The notes under the pieces: model-generated | The model's database searches: none | What the model saw: the letters and a program-made list of their open reading frames with translations, nothing else | What the model was told of the DNA's origin: nothing | NCBI RefSeq assembly: GCF_900156535.1 | Contig: NZ_FTNV01000001.1 | Span: forward strand, 124,001 to 188,000 | Reading direction: 5' to 3' | From: Roseovarius nanhaiticus | GTDB taxonomy: Bacteria; Pseudomonadota; Alphaproteobacteria; Rhodobacterales; Rhodobacteraceae | Length of the DNA: 64,000 nucleotides | Program-made: the position numbers and the translations under genes | Part shown: one piece after another, positions 38,887 to 47,450 of the stretch | Layout: the number at the start of each line of letters is the position of its first letter | How positions within the stretch are numbered: position 1 is the stretch's first letter

Positions 38887-39543
38887 TCAGCCTGTTTCGA
38901 AGGACGTTATATACGCTGTGATCCCCTCCTTCCCGTCTTCTATGTCTGCGCGCATCGCTGCGCCCGCGGCTGCCGGATCGCGCGCCTCACATGCGGCAAC
39001 AACGGCGCGATGCCGCTGCAGCGGGCTGATCTGGGCGCTGCCATAATACCCAGCAATCAGTGGGCCCATCCGCAGCCAAAGCCGCCCGAGAATACCCAGC
39101 ATGACGGGCATCTGCGCGATCTCGACAAGCGCAAAATGGAACTGCTGATTGTACTCTGCGGCTTTGTTCCACCGCCCGGCCTCCATCGATTCCGCGTTGC
39201 GCTCGATGAGGCGGAGTAGTGCGGTAATGTCCTTGTCCGAGGCCATCTCGGCAGCGCGCGCGGCAGCCAGTCCTTCCAGCTCGGACCGGATGGTGGCGAT
39301 CTCGATATACTGCGCCAAGGCCGGCACCGGCACGCGCACGTCGCGCATCGAGCGCTGCTCCAGCGCCTCGTCCTGCAAGAGCCTTTGCACCGCGTCCCGC
39401 ACCGGCGTCGAACTGGTACCCAGCGCCTCGGCAAGGCTTCGAATTGTCACCTTCTGATTGGGACGCAGCTTGCCACGGACCAGATCCTGACTGATCCGGT
39501 CATAGATGGCGCTCCCCAGCGATTCCTTGCTCAGCTCTTTCAT
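38887..39543 (-). CDS. GntR-family transcriptional regulator, FCD domain
   Basis: A regulator of about 218 aa with the N-terminal wHTH (SLAEALGTSSTPVRDAVQRLLQDEAL) and a C-terminal FCD domain. The start at 39543 (MKELSKES) has AGGG six bases upstream. Starts further out (39573, 39606) would place a 19-bp palindrome inside the coding region and are less likely. It precedes the binding-protein gene on the same strand and diverges from the amidohydrolase operon. Confidence 0.9.
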   Translation of the reverse strand: MKELSKESLGSAIYDRISQDLVRGKLRPNQKVTIRSLAEALGTSSTPVRDAVQRLLQDEALEQRSMRDVRVPVPALAQYIEIATIRSELEGLAAARAAEMASDKDITALLRLIERNAESMEAGRWNKAAEYNQQFHFALVEIAQMPVMLGILGRLWLRMGPLIAGYYGSAQISPLQRHRAVVAACEARDPAAAGAAMRADIEDGKEGITAYITSFETG

Positions 39544-39557
39544 CCGCATCCCTGATT

Positions 39558-39576
39558 TTGATGCATCATGCATCAA
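39558..39576. promoter_or_regulatory. Candidate GntR operator, 19-bp perfect palindrome
   Basis: TTGATGCATCATGCATCAA reads the same on both strands with a single central base. It begins 14 bases upstream of the chosen GntR start and 125 bases before the amidohydrolase gene, so it could control both the regulator and the plus-strand operon. The role is inferred from position and symmetry. Confidence 0.6.
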
Positions 39577-39701
39577 TTCGATTGAACCGGCAAACGAAAC
39601 TTGCAATGCTCCGGCGCATATTGACGCTGCGCCGCGTCCGGCTCACAACTGTGGCGATACCGGCCCACAGGAGCCGCGCACACTTGTTTGAGGACACCCG
39701 G

Positions 39702-40730
39702 ATGAAAGCCTTCTTTGACGAACGCCAGCTGCGCCACGCGCCCAAGACCTATTTCCGGCGCGGCGCTGCCATGCCGCATCAGGAGCAGCCCCAGCGTGCC
39801 GAGATCCTGCGCGACATGCTGATCGGCGAAGGCTTTGAGATCACCAAACCCGGCGATCACGGGCTGGACCCGGTGCGCGCTGTGCACAATCCCGGCTATG
39901 TCGATTTCCTGCCCACCGCCTACGAGCGTTTCGTCGAAAGCGCCGGCACCGAGGCGCTGGCCATCCCGACGATGCATCCCGGCGTGCGCCGCGGCAAGGA
40001 GCCGAAGGATATCCACGGCCAGCTCGGCTGGTGGATGACCGACACCTCGACGCCGCTGACCGAGGGCACATGGGAGGCGGTCTATTGGTCCGCCCAGACC
40101 GCGATTTCCGCAGCTGAGGATGTGCTGGCAGGCGCGCGCAGCGCCTATGCGCTTTGCCGTCCGCCCGGACATCACGCGATGCGAGATTGTTCAAACGGGT
40201 TCTGCTTTTTCAACAACGCCTGCGTCGTGGCCAATCAACTGACCTCGAAATTCGGAAAGGTCGCGCTGATCGACGTCGATGTGCATACCGGCAACGGCTC
40301 GCTCGATATCCTTTATGAGCGTGGCGATATCTTCTTTTGCTCGCTGCATCCCGATCCCACGACCTACCCCACCTTCTTTCTCGGCCACGCGGACGAGACG
40401 GGCGAGGGCGAGGGTGAAGGCAAGTCGCTCAACATCCTGCTCGAACAGGGCGCGAGCCAGGACGACGTGCTGGCCGCCCTCGACAAGGGCATCGGCGCGA
40501 TCACGGATTTCGGCGCCGAGGCGCTTGTCGTCTCGCTGGGCTTCGACATGGCCGCCGACGATCCGTTGGCCGCCGTGCAGGTCTATCCCGATGGCTTTGC
40601 CGAGATGGCCCGCCGCCTCGCCGCGATGGGCCTGCCCACGGTGCTGGTGCAGGAGGGCGGCTATCTCGGGCCGTCGCTGGCCGACAACGCCAAGGCCTTC
40701 ATCACCACCTTCCGCGAGGCCACGACATGA
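39702..40730 (+). CDS. Acetylpolyamine amidohydrolase / histone deacetylase-like protein
   Basis: A 342-aa zinc amidohydrolase of the HDAC fold. It shows RPPGHHA (the catalytic His pair), DVDVHTGNG (zinc ligands), GFDMAADDPL (third zinc Asp) and the QEGGYLG loop with the transition-state Tyr. Length is close to bacterial acetylpolyamine amidohydrolase (341 aa), so N-acetylated polyamine or diamine is the favoured substrate class. ATG at 39702 has GAGGA seven bases upstream. First gene of a plus-strand operon; its stop overlaps the next start (ATGA). Confidence 0.88.
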   Translation: MKAFFDERQLRHAPKTYFRRGAAMPHQEQPQRAEILRDMLIGEGFEITKPGDHGLDPVRAVHNPGYVDFLPTAYERFVESAGTEALAIPTMHPGVRRGKEPKDIHGQLGWWMTDTSTPLTEGTWEAVYWSAQTAISAAEDVLAGARSAYALCRPPGHHAMRDCSNGFCFFNNACVVANQLTSKFGKVALIDVDVHTGNGSLDILYERGDIFFCSLHPDPTTYPTFFLGHADETGEGEGEGKSLNILLEQGASQDDVLAALDKGIGAITDFGAEALVVSLGFDMAADDPLAAVQVYPDGFAEMARRLAAMGLPTVLVQEGGYLGPSLADNAKAFITTFREATT

Positions 40731-42289
40731 GCGCGGCCCCCAAGGAGATGAATGGCGCCGAAAGCGTCGTGCGCAGCCTGCACGCGGCAGGCGTCGATAC
40801 CTGTTTCGCCAATCCCGGCACGTCCGAGATGCAATTCGTCGATGCACTGGACCGCACCAAGCTGATGCATTGCGTGCTGGGCCTCTTCGAGGGCGTCGTG
40901 ACCGGCGCCGCCGATGGCTATGCCCGCATGGCGCGCAAGCCTGCCGTGACGCTTCTGCACCTCGCGCCCGGCTTCGCCAATGCGGCGGCGAACCTGCACA
41001 ACGCCAAGAAGGCGCGCGTGCCGATGGTCAACCTCGTCGGTGATCATGCGCTGCGCCACCGCAAATATGACGCGCCGCTGTCGGCGGATGTCGAAGGGGC
41101 CTGCGCACCCTTCAGCGACTGGGTGAAATCGGGCGAGGATGCCGGCAGCTTCGCGCGCGACGCGATGGAGGCGCTGCGCGTCGCCAAGGGCAAGCCCGGC
41201 CGGATCGCCACACTGGTCGCGCCCGCCGATATCGGCTGGGACGAGGGCGGTCAGATGGCGCCCGAGCTGGACTCCGAAGGGCCGGCGCCTCTTGATGACA
41301 CCAAGCTGGATGAAGCGGTCAAAATGCTGGAACCCGGCGGCAACACCGCCATCCTCGTCGGCAATTCGGTGCTCGAAGACCCGGCCACGCTCAAGCTGCT
41401 GCAAGGCATCGGCGAGAAGACCGGCGCGACAATCCTCGCCCCCACCTCCTCACGCCGGACCGAGCGTGGACAGGGCCGAGCGCCCATCCCCAAGATACCG
41501 TACCCGATCAACGAGGCCATTGCCTGCCTCGCGCCCTATGACCGCGCGATCCTGATCGAAACGCTGCCCCCCGTGGCCTTCTTCGCCTATCCCGGCAAGC
41601 CGAGCCTGCTGCTGCCCGAAGACTGCGCGCAGGTGACACTCGTCGGCGTCGATGGCGACGGGCAGGCCGCCGTCGCCGCGCTGGCGGATCGCGTCGGCGC
41701 GACGCCCGGCAAAGGCGTCAGTCCGGCCCTCGCCGCGCGGCCACAATCGGGCGCGATCACGCTCGAAAACCTAGGCGCCGCACTGGCCAATGCGCTTCCA
41801 GAAGACGCAATCGTCATCGACGAGGCCGTATCATCCGGCGGCGCCACCTTCCCGGCCGGTGACATGGCCAAGCCCAATACCTGGCTCGCGCTCACCGGCG
41901 GCTCTATCGGCATCGGCATCCCGCTTTCGGCGGGGGCGGCCATCGCCTGCCCCGACCGGCCCGTCATCACGCTCCAGGCCGATGGCTCGGCCATGTATAC
42001 CATTCAGGGCCTCTGGACGCAGGCGCGCGAAGGCTCGAACGTGACGACGATCATCCTCGCCAATCGCAGCTACGCGATCCTCAAGACCGAGCTTCACAAT
42101 GTCGGCGCCCAGCCGGGTCAGGACGCGCTCGACATGCTCAACCTCGACCGCCCGCATCTCGATTTCGTGGCGATGGCCAAGGGCATGGGCGTGCCCGGCC
42201 GCCGGGTCGAGGACGTGGCGGATCTCATGCGCGCCATCGAGGACGCGGCGAAAGAGCCCGGCCCTTACCTGATCGAAGCGATGCTCTAA
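40727..42289 (+). CDS. Thiamine-diphosphate-dependent enzyme (acetolactate-synthase/benzoylformate-decarboxylase class)
   Basis: A 520-aa ThDP enzyme. N-terminal PYR domain with FANPGTSEMQFVDALD and catalytic Glu in LGLFEGVVTGAADGYA; the C-terminal PP domain has the QADGSAMYTIQG and ANRSYAILK regions for Mg-diphosphate. It resembles the IlvX-like group of decarboxylase/acetolactate synthase homologues. It is distinct from the ThDP enzyme at 10773. ATG overlaps the previous stop (ATGA). Substrate unknown; a 2-oxo acid made further down the pathway is one option. Confidence 0.85.
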   Translation: MSAAPKEMNGAESVVRSLHAAGVDTCFANPGTSEMQFVDALDRTKLMHCVLGLFEGVVTGAADGYARMARKPAVTLLHLAPGFANAAANLHNAKKARVPMVNLVGDHALRHRKYDAPLSADVEGACAPFSDWVKSGEDAGSFARDAMEALRVAKGKPGRIATLVAPADIGWDEGGQMAPELDSEGPAPLDDTKLDEAVKMLEPGGNTAILVGNSVLEDPATLKLLQGIGEKTGATILAPTSSRRTERGQGRAPIPKIPYPINEAIACLAPYDRAILIETLPPVAFFAYPGKPSLLLPEDCAQVTLVGVDGDGQAAVAALADRVGATPGKGVSPALAARPQSGAITLENLGAALANALPEDAIVIDEAVSSGGATFPAGDMAKPNTWLALTGGSIGIGIPLSAGAAIACPDRPVITLQADGSAMYTIQGLWTQAREGSNVTTIILANRSYAILKTELHNVGAQPGQDALDMLNLDRPHLDFVAMAKGMGVPGRRVEDVADLMRAIEDAAKEPGPYLIEAML

Positions 42290-42307
42290 CCTGAAAGGCA
42301 CGAGACA

Positions 42308-43597
42308 ATGACACTGGATGCAGACCTGCGGAACCGGATCATCAAGGCGGTCGAGGATGGCTTTGACGCCCAGACCGCCTTCACGCAGAAGCTGGTGCAG
42401 AACCCGTCCCTGCGCGGGCACGAGCAAAGCATTCAGGATCTGCTCTTCCGCGAATTGCAGGGGCGCGGCTACAAGATGGACCGTTTCGAGATGGACCGTG
42501 CCGCGATCGAGGCGCATCCGGGCGGCTCGAAATTCTCGGACGAGCATTCGGACGCGCCCATCGTGGTCGGCATCCACCGCCCGCGCGAGGAGAAGGGCCG
42601 CTCGCTGATCCTGCAATCGCATCTCGACGTGGTGCCCGAGGGGCTGCACGACATGTGGTCGGATCCGCCTTTCTCGGGCAAGATCGAGGGCGACTGGATG
42701 TATGGCCGCGGCTCGGGCGACATGAAGGCGGGCGCTGCCGCCAACCTCTTTGCGCTCGACGCCTTGCGTAGCATCGGCCTCCAGCCCGCCGCGACGGTCT
42801 ATGTGCAATCCGTTGTCGAGGAGGAGTCTACAGGGAACGGCGCGCTTCAGACCTTCCTTCAGGGCTACACCGCCGATGCCGCCTTCATCCCCGAGCCCGA
42901 GGAGGAGATGCTGGTGCGCGCCAATCTGGGCGTGCTCTGGTTCCAGGTGCAGGTGCGCGGCGTGCCCGTCCACGTGCGCGAGATGGGCGAGGGCGCCAAC
43001 GCCATCGACGCCGCCTACCGCATCGTCGCCGCCCTGCGCGAGATCGAGGAAGAGTGGAACGAAGACAAGACGGGCCGCCCACATTTCGAGGAGGAGGCGC
43101 ACCCGATCAACCTCAATATCGGCAAGATCGAGGGCGGCGACTGGGCCTCGTCGGTGCCGTCATGGTGCAACGTCGATTGCCGCATCGGCATCTATCCCGG
43201 CGTTAGCGCCGAGGAGGCCGCCAAGCAGATCACGGACCGCGTCAAGAGTTTTGCCGACAGCGATCCCTTCCTCGCCAACAACCCGCCCGAGGTCGTCTTC
43301 AACGGCTTTTACGCCGAGGGTTACGTTCTGGAGGAAGGCAGCGAGGCCGAGACGGTTCTGGGCCGCGCACACGAGGCTGCCATCGGTGCGCCGCTCGAAT
43401 CCTTTATGACGGCAGGCTATCTCGATAACCGGGTCTATGCGCTCTACAACCAGATCCCGTCGCTCTGCTATGGGCCGAAATCGCGCAATATTCACGGCAT
43501 CGACGAATGTGTCAGCCTGTCGTCGGTCAAGAAGATCACGACCACCATGGCGCTTTTCATCGCCGAATGGTGCGGCACCGAGGCGGTGGAGGGCTGA
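42308..43597 (+). CDS. M20-family ArgE/DapE-type deacylase
   Basis: A 429-aa metal-dependent amidase. The bimetal site is seen in order: His in LQSHLDVVPEG, Asp in GRGSGDMKAG, the catalytic Glu pair in VEEESTGNGALQ, and a late His in NIHGIDE. It hydrolyses an N-acyl amino acid or similar amide. A dimerisation insert lies between. It begins 18 bases after the ThDP gene and its TGA shares one base with the next start (TGATG). Confidence 0.9.
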   Translation: MTLDADLRNRIIKAVEDGFDAQTAFTQKLVQNPSLRGHEQSIQDLLFRELQGRGYKMDRFEMDRAAIEAHPGGSKFSDEHSDAPIVVGIHRPREEKGRSLILQSHLDVVPEGLHDMWSDPPFSGKIEGDWMYGRGSGDMKAGAAANLFALDALRSIGLQPAATVYVQSVVEEESTGNGALQTFLQGYTADAAFIPEPEEEMLVRANLGVLWFQVQVRGVPVHVREMGEGANAIDAAYRIVAALREIEEEWNEDKTGRPHFEEEAHPINLNIGKIEGGDWASSVPSWCNVDCRIGIYPGVSAEEAAKQITDRVKSFADSDPFLANNPPEVVFNGFYAEGYVLEEGSEAETVLGRAHEAAIGAPLESFMTAGYLDNRVYALYNQIPSLCYGPKSRNIHGIDECVSLSSVKKITTTMALFIAEWCGTEAVEG

Positions 43598-44688
43598 TGA
43601 GCGGCTTGCCCGAGTTCGTCCTTCGGCCTGAACCGCTACCGGAAATGGCCGATCTTCTCGCTCAGGACGCGCCGTCCATAACTTTGGACATGGCGGCCGA
43701 TCTGGCGCGGGGTCTTTATGGAATAAGTGGCTCTATAACGCCGCTTAGTGCCGAAAAGGACGCGAATTTCCGGATCCGCCTCGCCTCGGGCGCTGAAGCC
43801 TTGCTGAAAGTCACCAACACCGCCGAGGATCGCGGCGTCACGGACATGCAGACCGCCGCGCTCATTCATCTGGCGCATGTCGATCCGGACCTACCTGTCC
43901 AGCGCATCTGCCGCAGCGTGAAGGGCAGGTCCGCGGAAATCATCACCGGCCCAAATGGCGACCCGCATATCGTGCGGCTCATGAGCTTTCTGAGCGGCAC
44001 GATACTGGCAGGGGCCAGCCCCACACCGGAATTCTATCCCGCGCTCGGCAGCTTCATGGCGCGGGTGACGCGCGGACTGCGCGGCTTCTTCCACCCCGCT
44101 GCCGGGCATATCCTGCAATGGGACATCAAACAGGCGCACCGCTTGCGCCCCATGCTGGACGTGATCGGCGACGCGGCGATGCGCGCACGGGTGGCCGAGA
44201 TTGTCGCGCGCTTCGACAGCCATATCGCGCCGCAGCTGAGTGGATTGCGCGCGCAGGTCGTCCATAATGATTTCAATCCGCACAACCTGCTGGTCGATGG
44301 CGAGAGCGCGTCGCGGCCCGTCGGGCTGATCGATTTCGGGGATATGGTGCATACCCCCATCGCCTGCGATTTGGCAGTCGCCTGTTCGTATCAAGTGACC
44401 GAAGGCGACCGACCGCTGGACCGAATCGCGCAGATCATATCGGGTTATGCATCGGTGCTGCCGCTGGAGCCGGAGGAACTGGAGCTGCTGCCCGATCTCA
44501 TGCGCCTGCGCTATGCCACCACGCTGATCGTGGCCGAGCGGCGCGCCCGCGCCTACCCGGCCAATGCCCACTACATCCTGCGCAACACCAAAGTGTCGCT
44601 GAACGGCCTCGACGCGCTGGACCGCGTCGGCACTTCGGCCGCACAGGACATTCTCTGCGCTGCCGCCATGGAAAGGCCCACCCGATGA
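43597..44688 (+). CDS. APH-superfamily phosphotransferase (hydroxylysine-kinase-like)
   Basis: A 363-aa aminoglycoside/choline kinase-fold protein with VVHNDFNPHNLLVDG (catalytic HxDxxxxN loop) and LIDFGDMVH (metal-binding DFG-like). In vertebrates and some bacteria a kinase of this family acts on 5-hydroxylysine, with a class III PLP enzyme as partner that removes the phosphate; the same gene pair occurs here. The substrate is not proven. Starts at 43597, one base overlapping the M20 stop. Confidence 0.85.
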   Translation: MSGLPEFVLRPEPLPEMADLLAQDAPSITLDMAADLARGLYGISGSITPLSAEKDANFRIRLASGAEALLKVTNTAEDRGVTDMQTAALIHLAHVDPDLPVQRICRSVKGRSAEIITGPNGDPHIVRLMSFLSGTILAGASPTPEFYPALGSFMARVTRGLRGFFHPAAGHILQWDIKQAHRLRPMLDVIGDAAMRARVAEIVARFDSHIAPQLSGLRAQVVHNDFNPHNLLVDGESASRPVGLIDFGDMVHTPIACDLAVACSYQVTEGDRPLDRIAQIISGYASVLPLEPEELELLPDLMRLRYATTLIVAERRARAYPANAHYILRNTKVSLNGLDALDRVGTSAAQDILCAAAMERPTR

Positions 44689-45995
44689 GCATGGTCAACG
44701 CCTTCGACGCAACCGCCGCCGATCATCTGGACCCGGAGGACCGCGCCCTGATCGACCGGCGCAGCAAGGTGCTGGGCCCCGCCTATCGCCTTTTCTACGA
44801 CGAGCCGCTGCATCTGGTGCGCGGCGAGGGCGCGTGGGTCTGGGACAAGGCCGGCAAGAAATATCTCGACGCCTATAACAACGTCGCCTCAATGGGCCAT
44901 TGCCACCCGCATGTGGTGCAGGCGATCTCCGCGCAGCTGGGCGTTCTGAACACGCATACCCGTTATCTGCACGATGGCGTCGTCGACTATGCCGAGCGTC
45001 TGCTGTCCACGATGCCGGATGCGCTGGGGCATGTGATGTTCACCTGCACGGGGTCCGAGGCCAACGATCTGGCGCTGCGCATCGCGCGCAGCTACACGCG
45101 GCGGCAGGGCGTGATCGTCACCCGCCTCGCCTATCATGGCCTCAGCGAGGCCGTGTCCGAGCTGTCGCCATCCTTGGGCGATTTCGTGCCGCGCGGCCCG
45201 CGCGTGCGCCTGATCGACGCGCCCAATGCGTTGACCATTCCGCCAAAAGAGCAAGGCGCCAAACTGGCCGCCGACCTTGCCAGTGCCATCGTCGATATGC
45301 GTGCCGACGGGATCGAGCCTGCGGCGTTCATCGTGGACACGGTATTTTCCAGCGATGGTCTTTATCCCGATCCCGCAGGATTCCTGCAACCGGCCGTCGA
45401 TCTGATCCGCGCCGAGGGCGGTCTTTTCATTGCCGACGAGGTGCAGCCCGGTTTCGCCCGCACGGGCGAGGCGATGTGGGGCTTTCAGCGGCACGGGCTG
45501 GTCCCGGATATGGTGACGATGGGCAAGCCGATGGGCAACGGCTTTCCGGTCTCGGGCACGGCGATGCAGCCGCACCTGGTGGCCGAGTTTGGGGAAAAGG
45601 CGCGGTATTTCAACACCTTCGGCGGCAACCCGGTGGCCGCCGCCGCGGGCATGGCCGTGCTGGACGTGATCGAAACCGAGGGCCTGCAAGAGAACGCGCG
45701 GCGCGTCGGCGGCTACCTCAAGGCAGGGCTTGAGGATATCGCGTCCGGGCATCGGAACATCGCCCAGGTGCGGGGCGCGGGCCTGTTTCTGGCCGTGGAA
45801 TGCATGAATGAGGACGACAGCCCGGATGCGGCCCGCGCGCGGTTTGTCGTCAACCACCTGCGCCGCAACGGTGTGCTGATCAGCGCGACGGGCCCCGGTG
45901 CGAATATCCTGAAAATCCGGCCGCCACTGATCCTGAGCGAGGCGGAGGCGGACCACTTCATCGCCGCCACACGCGCCGCCTTCGCCGCCGCTTAG
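44685..45995 (+). CDS. Class III PLP enzyme (aminotransferase/phospho-lyase-like)
   Basis: A 436-aa class III aminotransferase-fold protein. The PLP lysine is in VTMGKPMGNGFP, with the Asp in FIADEVQPGFART upstream. Paired with an APH kinase, this is the arrangement of AGXT2L-type phospho-lyases that cleave phosphorylated hydroxy-amino compounds rather than transaminate, but the sequence alone cannot separate the two. It overlaps the kinase stop (ATGA) and its stop codon overlaps that of the convergent MFS gene. Confidence 0.88.
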   Translation: MSMVNAFDATAADHLDPEDRALIDRRSKVLGPAYRLFYDEPLHLVRGEGAWVWDKAGKKYLDAYNNVASMGHCHPHVVQAISAQLGVLNTHTRYLHDGVVDYAERLLSTMPDALGHVMFTCTGSEANDLALRIARSYTRRQGVIVTRLAYHGLSEAVSELSPSLGDFVPRGPRVRLIDAPNALTIPPKEQGAKLAADLASAIVDMRADGIEPAAFIVDTVFSSDGLYPDPAGFLQPAVDLIRAEGGLFIADEVQPGFARTGEAMWGFQRHGLVPDMVTMGKPMGNGFPVSGTAMQPHLVAEFGEKARYFNTFGGNPVAAAAGMAVLDVIETEGLQENARRVGGYLKAGLEDIASGHRNIAQVRGAGLFLAVECMNEDDSPDAARARFVVNHLRRNGVLISATGPGANILKIRPPLILSEAEADHFIAATRAAFAAA

Positions 45996-47269
45996 TCCTG
46001 CTGCACCTCGTCCAGTCCTGTCGCCAAGACGGACCCCAGCGCCGCGATGACCGCAAAGAGAAGAAGGACCGGCGCGGGTCCGAATGTCTCGGCGGCAAGA
46101 CCGAATAGACCGCCCGCCAGCAGGGCGATCCCGATCAGCGTATTTGACAGCGCGGTATAACGCGCTCGAAACGCGTCTTCGGCCATGTCGGTCAGGTGCA
46201 ATTTGCGCCCGGCGCGCACACCCTCATACGCAATCTGCGCCGCAAAGATCGCCGCCGCCGCGCCGATAGCGCCGCCCAGACCGTCCCAGATCAAGCCAGC
46301 TGCCCCGACGCAGGCAAAGACAAACGCGCCCAGTGCGCCCGCCGCCATCAGCGTTTGGCGGCTGGAATGGTCCGACAATCGCCCCCAGACATAGGAGGCC
46401 AAGACAGACGCCGCTGTCGACGCCATGACAAGCGGGCCCAGCTGGTCCAACGCCGCGCGCCCCGACGCCGCCGTCAGCATGACGATGAAGGGCGGCGCCA
46501 GGGCCGTGACCGCAAGGGCCGCGCGCGATCCGACGAAAAGGCGCAGCTGCGCATCGCTGCGAATCGGCTCGATCAGTGCGGCGAGCGTGCCGTCGTCCTC
46601 TTCGGGCTCGGTATCGCCCTCGGGTTCGTTCAAACGCATGAAAATGGCCGAGGCCAGCAGGAACGCTCCGCCGGCGACGGCGATGATGGCCGCCAGCGGC
46701 AGAACCGCCACCTCAAAAAGGCCGGCCGCCATGACCAGGCCGACCAAGAAGACCGAGCCCGCCGCGACCGATGCAGCCAACCCCGTGATCGCGCCCCGGC
46801 GCCGCTTGGTAATAGTGCGGGCCAGTGCGTCCTTGTAACTGACCGACGCGGCAGACCGGGCAACCGCCAGCACGGCAAGGCACAGCACGATCGCGCCGCC
46901 CGCCCAAGCCCCCTCAAGCAGCAGGGCCGACGCCGCGATGCCGAAGGCAGCAAGGCCCTGCACAGCGCTGCCCACCGCCCAGAACCGCTTGCGCTGCGGG
47001 CTGGTCTCGACCTTGCGGGCCAACGCGAGCTGCGGCAGTAGAGCCCCCGCCTCGCGCACCGGAACCAGCGCGCCGATCATCGCGCCCGGTGCGCCCAGCG
47101 CGGTCAGCAGCCACGAAAGGACCAATTTAGGATCGATCAGCGCATCCGCCGTCTTGGTCAGCACCAAGGACACAGTATGAATGACACCGTTTCGGGCCTC
47201 TTCCGGTTTGACCTCGGCCGGGTCGCTGTCGGTGATGCGCCCAAACGCTGCCTTGATCGGATCGCCCAT
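45992..47269 (-). CDS. MFS transporter
   Basis: A 425-aa protein with about twelve hydrophobic segments and a hydrophilic N-terminal extension of about 30 residues (MGDPIKAAFGRITDS). A central acidic loop (EGDTEPEEDDG) separates the halves. Substrate unknown. Its stop (TAA) overlaps the class III enzyme's stop by three bases, so no terminator can fit between them. Confidence 0.82.
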   Translation of the reverse strand: MGDPIKAAFGRITDSDPAEVKPEEARNGVIHTVSLVLTKTADALIDPKLVLSWLLTALGAPGAMIGALVPVREAGALLPQLALARKVETSPQRKRFWAVGSAVQGLAAFGIAASALLLEGAWAGGAIVLCLAVLAVARSAASVSYKDALARTITKRRRGAITGLAASVAAGSVFLVGLVMAAGLFEVAVLPLAAIIAVAGGAFLLASAIFMRLNEPEGDTEPEEDDGTLAALIEPIRSDAQLRLFVGSRAALAVTALAPPFIVMLTAASGRAALDQLGPLVMASTAASVLASYVWGRLSDHSSRQTLMAAGALGAFVFACVGAAGLIWDGLGGAIGAAAAIFAAQIAYEGVRAGRKLHLTDMAEDAFRARYTALSNTLIGIALLAGGLFGLAAETFGPAPVLLLFAVIAALGSVLATGLDEVQQD

Positions 47270-47450
47270 GGTGAATTCGCCTCTTCAAAATGCATCTGAA
47301 AGATAGGCACAATCCGCATGATCGCGAAAGGTTCCAATACGCCTCGTCCCCAGCCTGGTCGCAAAACAAATTCTGAACGGCGTTCTCCAGCGCATATCGG
47401 CTCTGCCTCTGTGTTAGCGGCACACTAGGCGCCAAGGGAGCATCAAGATC

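Noticed and set aside
36420..38921. 833-codon open frame opposite the ABC transporter
   Set aside because: Antisense shadow running through three genes; translation is not protein-like.
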